Positions 13,611 through 26,110 of a stretch of DNA of 64,000 nt are shown here, in pieces. Numbering within the stretch: the stretch's first letter is position 1; each line of letters begins with the position of its first letter. The DNA lies in NCBI GenBank assembly GCA_022113835.1, contig JAILWY010000011.1, positions 4,402,001 to 4,466,000 on the forward strand, given 5' to 3'. This stretch comes from Atopsyche davidsoni. Taxonomy: Eukaryota; Arthropoda; Insecta; Trichoptera; Hydrobiosidae. Both the position numbers and the translations under genes were made by a program. The notes beneath the pieces were generated by a model. It ran no database searches. It was given only the letters and a program-made list of their open reading frames with translations, and had not been told where the DNA came from.

Positions 13611-14740
13611 GACTGCCCTCGCGCCGGCCCCGCGGTTGCGCCACGGAGCCACGAACCAACGCAGCCGGCGTAAATAGAGTTATAAATAAAATCAACGCTT
13701 ATAAGGCGTTGTATTTATTTTGTAATAGGTCGTAAATACTTCAACGCTTCTGGTAATTTTGTAATCTTTTATTTATTTTGATGTGATTTCGTAAAAAATA
13801 AATGTCGCTTTATTTTTTGCAATAGATTGACCGGTTTTTTTCTGCAAACGTTTTGATGCATTAAAATTATTAAAGCTATGTTTTTATTTTCTTAAAATAC
13901 TAAGAAGTGAGAAGTAAACTCAATACAAGTGGGTTTTTGCATGATATCCTTTTTTTTTCTTCTTCGTTTCAAGTTTGAATCGATTGCCTAAATATTGGAA
14001 ACCCAATTAATCTGACTGACTAAATAATTGTAAATAGTATTATATATTTTTATGTTAGCATATCTTTAACTTTTGCTTACATTATCCGCGTATAAATTAC
14101 TTACAACTAACGGATAAAAATATAATTTTAATTATTTAAAAAAATTTAAGTTCGCAAATTACACCGGTTTTATTTACAAAATCTCAACCGCAATGAAAAT
14201 CACCATTTGGAAACTGGTCGTAATGATAATAAAATAAGTATTCTTAATTTTAGAATTTGACACTATCTGATATATATCCGAAAATGTCTGTCTACGTTTA
14301 AAAATACCCGAACAATTCAGAGTAGCCGGCTGTGATTCTAAACCATCGATTACAGAAAGGAGTGTAGAAGGACCCGGGGACTCACTACACTATTTACCCA
14401 AAGAAAACCATGAACAAATAAACATGTGTTCAGTAACTGAAACTTTAGGCCACTCAAATTTCCCTGAGTAGAGCCATTAAATGGAATGATAAAATAAATT
14501 CCATGAATGATGGGTATATATAAATCAAATTAACCACAATGGTGTTGAAATTTAAGGCCATTTTTTATATTCGCTTACAAATCCGTAGTAACCACAAAGA
14601 AAACATTTTTTATTTATTATCAAAAGAATAAATAGCGCTACAAAATTTCCTTTTATTTTTTTTCAAAAAGCTCACAAATTGCAAATAGAAAGAAGCAAAG
14701 GTCCTTTGATTGATGTTTTCATTATCTGTGTATTTTGCAG

Positions 14741-14918
14741 GAGGAGCTGGCTTCTCGCCCGTCACGCGGAGTCGTCGTAAATTCCTTTAAAATTGAGCAA
14801 AGTTCCCCGTACGTCACGACTGACTGGATGACGCGTCGAATTTGTTTTTCTTTTGTTCTCTCGCGATCCGAGGGTGGGACAGCAAAGTTTTTCAGAGACA
14901 TGTCGTCGAGATGAAAGT
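14741..14918 (+). other. Weak candidate exon in a G+C-richer island
   Basis: TGTATTTTGCAG precedes GAGGAGCTGGCTTCTCGCCC. One frame is open for 58 codons (EELASRPSRGVVVNSFKIEQ at its start, ending FFRDMSSR and TGA at about 14915). A GTGAGT donor occurs at 14919, four bases past that stop. It could be a terminal coding exon in that frame or a non-coding exon running to the donor. The island continues to about 14960. No known domain. Confidence 0.22.
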
Positions 14919-15160
14919 GAGTCAAGTGACGCAATAATCGACACACCGGTGGCACGCCGGTGCTTTTGAACTAAATTATATTATTTTAAATAAAACTTTC
15001 TGTTATCCAAAGATAACCATCGAAAATTGAGCACGCAGCAATAGTATTCCAAAATAAAAAAATAGTTTATGTAGAATCACGACTATTAACGTGTACACCA
15101 ATCAGTTTTTCCACGTGGTTTGATGGTTTCCTTATATTTTCTTTGCGTACATAATTTCAG

Positions 15161-15340
15161 TGAGTTGATTTAGTTTCTTGGGTGTTCAGCAGCTGAAAAT
15201 TTTCACTTCTCCAACTTCAGTTCCCGTGCTAGGACCTTTTTAAAAAATCTCTGACGATGGTTCCAGAGTTAGAATTGATTCGTCGGAGAAGTGAATATTC
15301 CAAGCTGCTCAACACTCAAGAAATAAAATCACTTCAAAAC
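15161..15340. repeat. Fold-back repeat, copy A
   Basis: The ends are inverted copies of each other. GTTGATTTAGTTTCTTGGGT with GTTCAGCAGCTG pairs with GCTGCTCAACACTCAAGAAA with TAAAATCAC, and TTCACTTCTCC pairs with GGAGAAGTGAA further in. The length is about 180 bases, with no coding. A related copy lies 1.7 kb on. It may be a MITE-like or fold-back element; no target duplication was found. Confidence 0.55.
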
Positions 15341-16439
15341 AACGGACATTCCAATAATCATGTTATTTCTCGACCAATATTTGCTCTTTTTAAATCTATT
15401 AAGTAAATTAATCAATATGGTAGATCTTTGAGGATTTTATTAGTTTAGATAGGTCAAACCGTTTTGGCGTCAGGTTTACAATAATATATTTTATATTCAG
15501 TTATTTTCCATTTTTTAATTTAATTTTAATGGTATGTATACTTTAAGAATGTAAACTAGTTTAGGCTTTAAAATGTTTTTTCAAGTAATATTTAAATGTA
15601 TTATTATTTTCAATGGGTCTGCGAAGTTATAACATCTACGTGGTAGCATATTTTTGAACAAAGTTTAATATAATGTTGAGTTATTTTTAGAAGTATCCTA
15701 TGACAATATAATTTTGAGGCTTAAAATAAGATGAAGGGTTACGGGCCATTTCAGAACTCCTGTGAATGTGTTTTCTATTTCATTATGATGAAAGGTACAA
15801 TTAAAAAAATTTAAAAGTATTTTTAATAGAACTTTGAATATTAAAATTAAAATAAAATCGGAGTTATTGAGTACTCTATGCACTAAAATATTATAAAATA
15901 AAAATTTTCAACATAACAAAGTAAAGTTTTGATTTATTCTATGTGAAAACAAATTATTATAATTGAACTGAGGGGACACAATTGTAAGACGACTCTGAAT
16001 GGGACGGACATGTATTTAGCATTTAAAGTTATTTCATATATTAAACAGGGCGATTGAGCTACCTTTTTTATCATCGTGTTTAAGACTACCCATTGGCCAC
16101 TACATTCTTTATGCAATATAAACTATCGTTGATTGACTTAAAAATCAAGTAACACTTCAAAATTAATGGCGGCTAACATGTGACCACAATTTGAACACAA
16201 TGCTATTTATTCAAACGCCCTTTGTTGATTTTCCCCAAGTAGTAAATTAACGTTTTCTGTAAATTTTTATTCTATAACCTCCTGGATGTGAAAGATGAAT
16301 TAGTGTTTATATTTAACGCGACCTAATATATTTATGTAAAGTTGTATTCGCATAGCAACAACAAAGTGTTTTTTTTTTTCATAGCGCTGTGAACATTCGG
16401 GTGTTTGAAAAATTAACCGTGATAAATTTAATAAAGTGA

Positions 16440-16580
16440 AAGTGATAAAATCAACAAAGGAGGAGTGCGCGGCGATAGGGGCGGGAGCGGCGGGGGAGGG
16501 GCTCGCCACGCCATTTTTAGTGAGGTGCGGGGAAAAGGTCACCGGATGTAACCTGCGACCAAGATGGCCGCTCTCCGAGA
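16440..16580. promoter_or_regulatory. G+C-rich island with GCCAT (Pho/YY1-like) sites
   Basis: GGGGCGGGAGCGGCGGGGGA precedes CGCCATTTTTAG (16510) and CCAAGATGGCCGCTC (16559). Both carry the GCCAT core bound by Pho/YY1, in opposite orientation and close to consensus (AAGATGGC). It may be a TATA-less promoter or a Polycomb-type element. Only motif-level evidence. Confidence 0.35.
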
Positions 16581-16895
16581 AGGTTGGCCCTAGATTATTT
16601 ATTTTTAACTAAATTATAAATACAGTTTTAGTTTAGTAAACATTTTTGCTAATTGGACCTTAAAGGTATTTCAATTTGTAGTTTATTTGCTTTTATTAGA
16701 CGGTATGAAACTATCCTAATCTCTTAAAAATATTTATATATTTAAAAATATATATTTCATATCACGAAAGTATCATATCGAAAAGTAAAAATTAATATAA
16801 AATCAAGTAAAGTAATAAAGTATTATTACATGCAGCTGATGTTGAGCCACTGTGGCGTAATCTTCGTGATCAAACAAAAAAACGGTCAAACGTAA

Positions 16896-17084
16896 TAGTT
16901 GATTTTGTTTTATAAGTGTTGAGCTGCTTCAAGCTGCTTCTGCTTCAGTACTTCAAAGTTTCGGTCTTCGTGCTGGCACCATCCTCATGGATTTGTTTAT
17001 TAGGGAACTCCAGCATGGGAACTGCAACGCTGGAGTACCAAAAATGTGAAGCACCTCAACACTCAAGAAACCAAAACAACTCAT
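16896..17084. repeat. Fold-back repeat, copy B
   Basis: Same architecture as copy A: GTTGATTTTGTTTTATAAGT plus GTTGAGCTGCTTC at the left, and GAAGCACCTCAACACTCAAG plus AAACCAAAACAAC at the right, with GCGTTGGAGTACC-like inner arms. The centres differ more than the arms (CTGGCACCATCCTCATGG here against CGATGGTTCCAGAG in A). Confidence 0.55.
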
Positions 17085-17259
17085 AACATCCGCTACCAAA
17101 ACATACTGTAACGCAAAACAATAATCAAATTTATCATCTATTTGTTCTATGAATAAAATTTCATAGCAAAAAGGCCATAAAGGTATTAACTAAAGATCAA
17201 TTAACTTATATTAGAAAATTATAGCAATTTGTAGTTAACACAAGGAAGCCTCGTCTATT

Positions 17260-17400
17260 CCCTGGTATTTTTAACGAGCTTCCACTACGCCGGAAGCCTG
17301 TAATGATTGCAAAAACTGGGATCCGACGACCCGGCCGGATGTGAGTCTACCGGATGTCCCTACTTTAATGATCTCTACCGGATATTAGCTATCACGATGG
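17260..17400. other. G+C-richer stretch
   Basis: GACGACCCGGCCGGATGTGA and CTACCGGATGTCC / CTCTACCGGATATTAG: the phrase CTACCGGAT is used twice, 27 bases apart. No frame. Possibly a small repeat or binding site. Confidence 0.3.
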
Positions 17401-17769
17401 AATGTAAATTTGCGGTATTGTTGGGCTCAAGGAGATACAGTGCTTCTTAGGATGATATAATGAAATTATTTCGAGCCGATGTTGGATTAACTACGTTCAA
17501 AAGTCAATACCCTTAATTATTTAAAGTATTATTATTTAATAAGCTTATTATTAAAGGTGATTTATTGTAGGTTTATTTTATTTTAACTATAAACTTTCAT
17601 AGTATTTTAAAAAAATCTTTAAAGTATTCAAATTATAGTATAATAAATAGAGTTAAGAGATTTTAATTGTGATGTTGCGTTTGGTGATAGGTGAAAAATG
17701 TTGGCAATCAATTTTAATAATAAAAAAACTGTTTTTTTCAATAGTAACAAAAAAATAATAATAGTTGAT

Positions 17770-17790
17770 TTATATATATATATATATATT
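17770..17790. repeat. (TA)n microsatellite
   Basis: Ten TA units in a row. Confidence 0.9.
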
Positions 17791-19674
17791 AAGAGCCATC
17801 TGACTGATTGACCCCAATTCTCGAATGGTATTTGTACATTTTTTCGTTCCTTCTAATAATATAGTGGAACGTGGACAAAGAAAATGGGTAGGAAATTTAA
17901 TCAAAATGTTGTCTGGGGAATTTGGATTTTAGGAAAGATGAACTCCGAAGGCCGCAACGTCAGACCTTTTTAAAGGATTTTCTGTAAATTCTTGGGATCT
18001 TTATTTATAATATTCGTAGGTTATTTTATTTTGCGAAATAACGTGCAAATTCCAACGAATTTTTCACAAGTGCGGCTTCAACACATACGATTTTCTAAGC
18101 AATTCGTGTTTAAAGATTAGTATTATCACTCTGTGAGTAGTATAAATATAAAAACACAACTTTTTAATAACTTGTATTAGATATTTTTATTATTAAATGC
18201 CTTCTGCCTTACAACTAATTATTTTGTCAAATCTAGCAAAGCAAAAAGTAACATTTATGAAGTTCCTGAAAGTTAAGATTGTAATTACCATGTTAAGATT
18301 TATAAGCCATTATATATTTTATAACCAATCACTACAATTCCAGTTTCATTTAATACATGCGAATTATCAATTAAACTGCAATAATTGGTTAATTCAGAGG
18401 CGTGTCTGTTCCAGGTTTTGACGGATTACTCGTGAGTTTAATTAGCAGTGATCATATTTGTGGCCTCTTCGATGAAAAAGTGCACAACCATAGCTGATAA
18501 TTTATTTTTGAGAAATATAATACAAGGCCATATATTCTATAGTCTTTATGTAGATAAACTATTTTTTGTTTCATATATGCATAAAAATCATATAACCTGG
18601 GCTTCAAAGCCATAATATAATATTTTTAAATCGGTACAAGTGAGGTATTAATTCTTTAAAAAAATAATAATTACAAGTTTTTTTTATTTTTCACTTAGTA
18701 AATTTACATTAGTTCTGATGGCTACGCTTATAATACGGTATCCCATGATCCTGCGCGCAGGTCGTGGGGCTTACAAGGTGTGACTTGGGTGGTAGCGTAC
18801 ATTGATTTCTCTATTTTTGTTCTTGAGTTTATGTAGGGAAAAATATCTGCAAAAAATCCTTCTTTTGCATTAAATATTAATTTTTATATCATTTCTACTC
18901 TTAATGGTTTTAATAAGTCATAGTAAAGGTGTTAAAAATCATTCGCAGCAAAATTTGTTTTCTGAAGTTTAACGATGTTAAATTTTTCCAGTTTACTCGA
19001 GGTACGTTTTGAAAATTGTTTGACAATACAAGAACTCTTCCGATCACAAAACGCACTATTACAATGTTAATGATTAATGTATTTGGAATTTAAGCTATGC
19101 CAGCAAATATATAATTAAAGAATTATTTATAAAAAATATCTCAAAGTATTTAAATTCAATGGAACATTAAGAAAACTTTCAATAAAGGTTGAATGGCAAG
19201 TCAAAAAAATATATATTTAAAATTTCATTTAAATAAATATTTTTCAACGTTTAAACATAATTTTTAAATGAATATTCAAAAAATTATTTGTATTAATGTA
19301 TCATCCTTGCCGAAACACCGAACATAATGATTTTCTAAAATTTCTCATCCACTAAGAAAGAGCGCGTTAAATAAAAATCAACCGCCAGCTCTGCTTTCCC
19401 GACTCCTTTTCTTGGTCAGTGAAGACATTACCATGAATTTGATGCTGGGAAAATAATTATATTTCAAAAAACAATAAGATTTTGTTTTTCCCATCTAATT
19501 CAAGCAAAAACCGTTTGAAGCGTTGCAAAAAACACAGCATAATTTTTTGCGCGTTTTTCTTTGAAATAAGTATTTGATTTATGTAGACTGTACTGTAATT
19601 AGCATAAGAAATAAAAAACAAATTAGCTTTCAAATCAATCAATCACGTTAGACTTTATTCTATATAGCTGATCA

Positions 19675-19890
19675 CTTGAGTCGTGGTAGGGAGGCCCGTA
19701 TCCAGCGGCATGCTGCTGGCTAGTTTCCAGTTGGAGTGGCTCCAAACTGGCATAATTGATGCTATATCTCTGATGCTGCAGAGCATCCCGAAGTTATTGG
19801 AAGATTCTACGGCCTCCTAAGTGGCTGGTACGCTCTCTTGGATGATATATCGTGTGCCAGTGTGATAGTTCACGCCGATGCCTGTTTTCA
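19675..19890 (+). repeat. Possible LINE 3'-UTR-like remnant
   Basis: GGGAGGCCCGTATCCAGC resembles the 'GAGGCCTGTGTCCAGCAGTG' found at the 3' ends of many lepidopteran non-LTR elements. It is followed by stem-forming pieces (TTCCAGTTGGAG/CTCCAAACTGG; GATGCTGCAGAGCATC). The whole stretch is richer in G+C than its surroundings and has no coding frame. The family is not established. Confidence 0.3.
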
Positions 19891-21188
19891 AGTGAAAACA
19901 GCGTATGAAAATAATCCATCTGAAAGTATTTTTTACTTGCCGTATATTTTAAAGAATTATTTCACAAACCAGAGCACTCTAAATCTTTAATGTATTTTTT
20001 CACGTACGCGAATATTAAAGCGTAAATGGGACAGAACAAAAAGTGCTGTCTCGGGCTTTAAGGCAATGTAACGTACGTTATTTTTGATGTTAATATAATA
20101 AAAACCGAATTTAATTTTGTTACTTTTCCTCTTTTTATATATTCTTAAAGCAAAACAAATTTCAAATATGCTTGTAATTGAAACGTTCACAAAGAGAACA
20201 GGTTTTCTTTGTTTCGGTATGTTTCATAAACCTGAATGTCTATTTAGAGAAATATAATTAGATCTCCAATTTCTCTGTCAAAGATATTTTCGCGGACTCT
20301 GTCGCCGTTCTCGAATAAATTTTACGTCAGCTTAAAATTAATATCTGCGAACTGAAAACTTTTTTTGAATGTTACATTTGTATTTGAGCAAACATGACAA
20401 AACAGTTTACCGCTGGTTTTATATTGTTCGGCGCTGCCATTGGCCATAACGAGAAGTCAGCCGCACGACCGCATCGCTGACTCCGTGGTTTTTATTGGAT
20501 TATTCTGAATGAAACCTACTTAATTATTGCATTTTAAATACTTGTGGTCTAATTTAAACCTTACTTTCGATACTTAAAGTTAATAGATATATTTTTTAAA
20601 CTTAGTTTGTATTGTAAATAGTATAGAGTGATTATATCTCTAATTTTTCTAGAAGCTCACAAGACTCCCACAGTATAGCCATCAGTTTATACGTTTGGGT
20701 GTTTTATAATTGTTAGCGGAGCACGTCCCATCGACGTAATATGAAATAGTTTAGAACTTTGGCCAGAATCAGAATAGGGTTACACGTAGGGAGCCTGTTC
20801 ATATATTGGCTTTTATTAGTCTCCTAGTTAATTGCCGTTGTTAGGGTATACTTCTCGTGCTAACTGAATAACCACGAAAACCTTTGTTCAGAGCACACGT
20901 AGCAATGAAAACTGTATATTAATACAAATAATTATATTAAATAAGTTTTGATTTCTTAGCGACAATAAATAAATTGACTCTGTTATTTTTGTGATTCATG
21001 ATAGTAATCGAACTCGGAAAATAAAAAAGGATTATCAATAATTAATATTCAAACCATATTTTTCTCTTATACTCGTGTATACACAAAATATATTTGGGTT
21101 AACAATTTACAAACAATAACAAGAACAACGCACTTGCGTATAACGAGTCTAATTTGCTCTCAGATTCGACGGTGTAGATTTTCTCGCT

Positions 21189-21252
21189 GTTTTATGACTG
21201 AATTGACTTACTTTATATTTTTATATAAAGTAAGTCAATTCAGTCATAAAAC
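21189..21252. repeat. Perfect 64-nt palindrome (30-bp arms)
   Basis: GTTTTATGACTGAATTGACT TACTTTATAT is followed by TTTT and its exact reverse complement. There are no mismatches over 30 bp. The transcript would form a long hairpin with a 4-base loop. It lies 146 bases upstream of the candidate exon acceptor. Confidence 0.95.
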
Positions 21253-21370
21253 ACAATAAACCTGTACTGGTGAAAAATGAAAGTTTATTCATAATGTTCA
21301 ATAACAACTATTTGTTTTAACCATTTTACAATATAAATAATATAGGAAAAGTATAAAAGTACTTTTTGGT

Positions 21371-21390
21371 AATATATATATATATATATT
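21371..21390. repeat. (AT)n microsatellite next to a splice acceptor
   Basis: About ten AT units run directly into the T-rich tract of the 21.4-kb acceptor, so length changes here might affect its use. Confidence 0.85.
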
Positions 21391-21397
21391 TTTTCAG

Positions 21398-21458
21398 GCG
21401 CTTGGTCTCGAGGATGCAACAGAAAGAAGAGGCCACCCCGAATTGGATCGTTTCCAAA
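21398..21458 (+). CDS. Candidate internal exon (61 nt), gene unknown
   Basis: A polypyrimidine tract and CAG acceptor (TTTTTTCAG, ending 21397) precede 61 bases of near-balanced composition. These end in AAA followed by a consensus GTAAGT donor (21459) and a T-rich intron start. All three plus frames are open: the one ending on a codon boundary reads RLVSRMQQKEEATPNWIVSK, another reads ALGLEDATERRGHPELDRFQ. I do not recognise the protein, and the phase cannot be settled. The exon length is not a multiple of three, so skipping it would shift the frame. Two good splice sites around a G+C-richer island make this the best coding-exon candidate in the window, but chance is possible. Confidence 0.4.
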
Positions 21459-21685
21459 GTAAGTTTTTTTCTTTGTATTATTGTATGGCTGTGTCTTACG
21501 TTTTTTTTTCCACTATTTTATATTGAACCTCTGTTTATTGTGATGTTGTATATCTTGAAAAACATTTACTTTCATTAGTGATAAAATCTCAAGCATATAT
21601 CACCTATAGCTAAAACTTGCGTCAGGGTTGTAAAGAAGTATTTTTTTGATATTTACACTTTTTATTTATTGACACGACTAGTTTT

Positions 21686-21743
21686 GCTAACACGCTAGGT
21701 TGGCATATTCAAGCAGAGGCAGATGCCAGCCTAGCATGCATGC
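21686..21743. repeat. Imperfect inverted repeat (about 21-bp arms)
   Basis: GCTAACACGCTAGGTTGGCAT pairs with ATGCCAGCCTAGCATGCATGC with a few mismatches and a 16-base loop. It is a quarter kilobase past the candidate exon at 21.4 kb. Confidence 0.6.
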
Positions 21744-23614
21744 TAAACATGTCACATCGATAAATAAAAATATAAAAATGGCGGTACTTTCTGTCAATAA
21801 TATTGAATCATATTTTTAGTTTATCAATTCACACATGAAACGACGAGAAAAATCTACTACTATTTTTTTCCATCACAAGTGGGAATTCAAACCCACTAAA
21901 AATAAAAAAATTTAACTCAATAGATTATTTTATTATTAATAATACTAAATAATCAAACTAAAATTGCGTATTGATATAATAATTTTTTTTTAATTATTCC
22001 GTGAGTTTTGAAACACTCCGTATATGTTGATTAATTTCTGAATAATTCTGATCTTATCTTCAAAAGTACAGCACATCGAGCGACTCTTTTCGATTGCCAT
22101 TAATACAATTATCTAATTTTAAAATCGACGCGAGAGTAAATTAATTAGTTCATTGCCGGCAATAAAATTTTGAGTGTTGCCTATCGCAAAAATACTAATT
22201 ATAAAAATGTAAGCATAGTGAGGAGTAGGAATGGTGGGTCGTAAAACCTTGTGGCAACACCGCCGGTGCCCGCCGAAATAAAACGAACGTTTCGGTTCGT
22301 GACTTGATTAATAAAATTTTATTTCTTTTTGGAAGAAGCAAATGCCAGCTCGGATGCGAGCTATGTACTAACGTATACATATTGTGAAATTTAAATGTTT
22401 TCGTATTTCCGAACTGATCGCATATCCTCTGTGCTATCGGAATCGAATTCGGAGGTAGCATATTTGCTTAGGCACTGGTTAGAGTGTTTCGCATATCGGC
22501 TGTTCACTTTGCATATATTTTTGATATTACTACAATATTTTTCATGTGTACAGTTAACCCTCGTTAACACGATCAATTTAACCGCATTATATGGAAGCCG
22601 CACTATAAGAAATACAGAAGTACAAATAATTCAGATTTATTAAATCAAACAAGAAAATATTAAATAATAATAAACGCTTTTAAGATTCATCATCGTTATC
22701 CAATGTGAGTGGCCTAACTCTTCTTTTTTTAACAAGCCAAATTTCTTTCATACCGAGCAAAACTTAACCTTTGTTCTCAAATGTAGTTTTTTTTTCTATA
22801 TTCTTTAATAAGTTGATAGAGTGTATTTGCACGAAACAGTGTTTTAAGAGTACTACGTTAACACTTTTCTTGGTTTACAAAAAAAATATGAGGTAGTTTG
22901 CAAAATAAAGAAATTGTAACCGCACCTTAATGCGGCATTGGTATAAACAGTGCCGAATTCAATGATATTCTGAACAATATTTGCTCCAATACCAAGAAGG
23001 TTATGTACAGTGTAATACTAAAATGTGTAATGCTTTGATGTTACTCGATAACTAAAAACATTTTTTTCAAAGCAAGAAAGGTTGTAATGTTTTTATTTTG
23101 CTGTTCTTGACATTTGATTATAACAGTTTTATTTAAAATTTTAACCAATGATCAAATCAAAATTTTTGAAAAAAGTTTTTTTTTCACTTCAAAATTTATT
23201 GTGGACACATTTTGTTGTGGATGACAACAAAGCCACAAAATATTCATATTTTTTTCTCTGTGGATTTTTTTGGTTAAAATCGCACACTTACCAGAATATC
23301 TAATGCATGCAGCCTCTTCTCTTACAAATTCTGATAGTTTTTTTAACATTGCCTGGATTTTTATTACTGCTGTTTATAATGATTATATAAAAAGTTCATA
23401 TAAAAATATAAGCATAAAGCTTGGAGGCAATTGGTTGATGAGACACAACCACGGGGTGAAACAATTGATGAGGAGTTCTATCTCACGTTATTGACGTTTT
23501 TATATAGGATATAACCGCACAGTATAAAATGCACGGCTGTGATAAAAGCCAACCCTCGGACGTTTTATAACCTAAGGAGTAAAAAATAAAATAATAAAAC
23601 GTGTAAAAAAAAGC

Positions 23615-23672
23615 TTTGTGCGATCCGCCTGGGTTGAACTGCTGACTATCCGAAAGTAAAACCACTACATTG
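23615..23672 (-). repeat. tRNA-like B-box remnant
   Basis: Minus strand TAGTGGTTTTACTTTCGGAT, then CAGTTCAACCCAGGCGGATC, resembles degenerate A and B boxes of a tRNA-derived SINE. Weak. Confidence 0.3.
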
Positions 23673-24704
23673 TATTGATTTCCTGTTCTAAAAGCGTAGG
23701 TGTCTTTGTATTCTTAATGTATTGTAGATTTTTACAACTCGTTTTATAGTACATCTTTTTCCATATAAACGATGTAACGTGTAGATTATTTCGTTTATAT
23801 CCAGCATTGAAAATATGATGAAGTTTTTGGAAAGTATCATTGGCTTATTTTCATCGATATTTTTTTAGTTTATTTAAAATTATAGCATGTATATAACATA
23901 CATATAACAATTAAACATATTAAAAAATAATAATTTTACTTATTGAAGAGCACCTATGAAAAATTAAATGTAGGGTTAAAGGCTAGCCAATAATTATTTA
24001 CTCGTCTTCAAACAACGAAAATAAATAAACCTATTAAAAAAAAAATTCTCAAGATGGAAATATTCTGAAACTTGTATATTCCAACAAGAAAAAAGTACTT
24101 CATTTCAAACTATAATTTTTTTCAGGTTACCAAATATTTTAATTGGTTTATAGTGCTTACAATATTTTAAATTGATTGTTTGTTCGCTCTAAAGCAATGG
24201 GTACAATTTAATATATGTCATTAAAGATAAAAATTTAAATATATTAAAGGTAGAAAATTTTAATATTTAATAAAATGCGATTCTTATTAAGGCAAACATG
24301 CTCTATTTCACACTTTAATAATGCTGGCAATTCATCAAATATCTGAATAACGTATATCGGTTTCATACAAATCGATAATGGCAATTTTTCCGCCACACTG
24401 CATAGCATATCGAGTTTAAATCCCATCTGTGTCCTATTAAATAAAAAAGGAGTTTACACTCATCGTTTCATATATGTTCCGCACACTTCAATCGTATTGT
24501 ATTAATAAAAAACAATAATAACAATATACAATTATATTTTCAATTAATACCGTAAGCTGAGCTCCAAATCAAATAGATATTTTCATAACTGACATAAAGG
24601 AATAATACGGTGCTGGTATAAGCGTGATAGATATCTATTTCCGACGCTACTCTGCTTAGCAAGTCTATTTATTGGCTTACCAGCTAGTGATTTGTTTTGC
24701 AGGT

Positions 24705-24832
24705 TTTATTGTGCCTCAACTGCAGGAGCAACCTGTGCTCACTGTCCCTCGGCAAGCTGTCAGACTGAAACGCTTAATGCAATGTGTATGGGGTCTCGAT
24801 TTCTCCATACAGACGCAAATGTTGAAGAAATA
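24705..24832 (+). other. Weak candidate terminal exon
   Basis: GTGATTTGTTTTGCAG precedes a stretch of higher G+C. One frame reads FIVPQLQEQPVLTVPRQAVR and runs on to a TAA at about 24832. Another reads CASTAGATCAHCPSASCQTE and stays open to 24901. The acceptor is good, but neither peptide is recognised and no donor is needed for a last exon. Low confidence. Confidence 0.18.
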
Positions 24833-25938
24833 AAAACCACACACCTCAATAGACATATTATTATCAGAACAGAGTCTCCCAATTCCAACCCCCCACTCTA
24901 ATTTCTTATTGAATGCAACATTCAAATTGTGGTAATCATATTTTTTTGTTTGGTTTCTTTGGTGTGAGTAACAATCGCAAATCCTCGCGTGTATTATTTT
25001 TTGTAGCTTATCCCCTATTTTTTTATAAGAATTGAATTCGCCTTGAAACTACTTAGATTATATACGAATATGTAAAACCAACATCAAATTTTGAAATTCA
25101 AATTCAAATTATAGAATACTTCTTAGATATTTAATTTTGCAACCAAAAACTACGATTGCCTGGTTTTAATTTAAAGTGTGGAAAGTATGCTCATCGCCCA
25201 AAATCATATAAAATCGCCTCCCATTATAATCTCAACTTTTGATCGACCCCCAGGGATCTTCAATCGCTCACTAGGGGATAATATCTTCCCCCATGCCGAG
25301 AAGCTCTAATCTAAACAAAACATTGCAACGTTCTGAAAACCAAACACCTGAGAAAATAAATAGATCGCTTTGTTGAAATATTATTTTTAACCTTGAAAAA
25401 TTGTAAAGGTAAAGAAAATGAAATATTGATAGAAGAACTCCGTTATCACTCGCAGACGCAATTGATAAAAATAATCACGTTAAACATATGAATATTTAAA
25501 AGAAAATCAACAAGCTATGCCTTTTTAGAATTAGAATTTTTTTTTTGCAAACTGTAATCAGCCTCCACAACTGCATGTATATTTATCGTCAAAAGTAAAA
25601 AGAAATATTTTGCTTTCGTTTGTGTCCCCAAACCTCAGGTTTTGCTATCCTACCGTCTTAAAAACTACTCAACACAACTTTAACATCAATTATTATCGGT
25701 TCAATAACGATGAATAGATAAAATAGCAGGATCTACTATAATTATCCTTTGAACTTTGAAATACGAATGGAATAAGAAGTTTACCAGTATAGTATAGATA
25801 AAATTATATAGTTATAAGATCTCAAATATACTTGTTAGCAAAACTGAACTGATCTCAAATACAATATAATCCTACCTAAATATTGATTCTAATTTGTTTT
25901 TATAGGTTCGATTCCGGTCCGATGTCTTGCAAACTAAC

Positions 25939-26110
25939 TCATTTTCTTTCTCCAAGTGCCTCTACTCTGAGGAGGTTGGCGACTATTTCACTAAACATAT
26001 GTTTGTCTTGAGCCAGTCCTACCAATGAACTGTACTCTTGACTTCCACCCACTGGCGTGATTTCTGCAACCACTTTAGTTTCCTTCTTCCAATGTCTCTT
26101 TTTAACTTTT
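25939..26110 (-). pseudogene. LINE reverse-transcriptase gene, 3' end remnant
   Basis: The minus strand encodes, in one frame, GRRKLKWLQKSRQWVEVKST (about 26090-26030). In the next frame it encodes TPVGGSQEYSSLVGLAQDKH, running on through MFSEIVANLLRVEALGERK to a TGA at 25941-25939. The 'LAQD-(K/R)-x-x-(F/W)-x-x-(I/V)-V' ending is typical of the C-terminal tail of insect non-LTR retrotransposon polyproteins, past the reverse transcriptase domain. There is a frameshift between the two blocks, and everything upstream is missing, as expected for a 5'-truncated copy. Confidence 0.6.

Larger units (their letters stand above)
17401..21188. other. Gene-free A+T-rich sequence
   Basis: A (TA)n tract and the possible LINE 3' remnant at 19.7 kb are the only structured items. 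Small frames (60-74 codons) are chance. Confidence 0.6.
21744..25900. other. Gene-free A+T-rich sequence
   Basis: A tRNA-like scrap at 23.6 kb and one weak exon at 24.7 kb; otherwise poly(T) runs and chance frames. Confidence 0.55.

Noticed and set aside
13197..13735. Overlapping frames of Gly-Gly-Ala, Pro-Ala-Pro and Cys-Pro-Ser repeats on both strands
   Set aside because: All come from one 9-bp C-rich minisatellite that leaves every frame open; no gene context.
25905..25920. GGTTCGATTCC, a perfect B box on the plus strand
   Set aside because: No A box or tRNA stems upstream; it adjoins the LINE remnant and may be chance or a SINE scrap.
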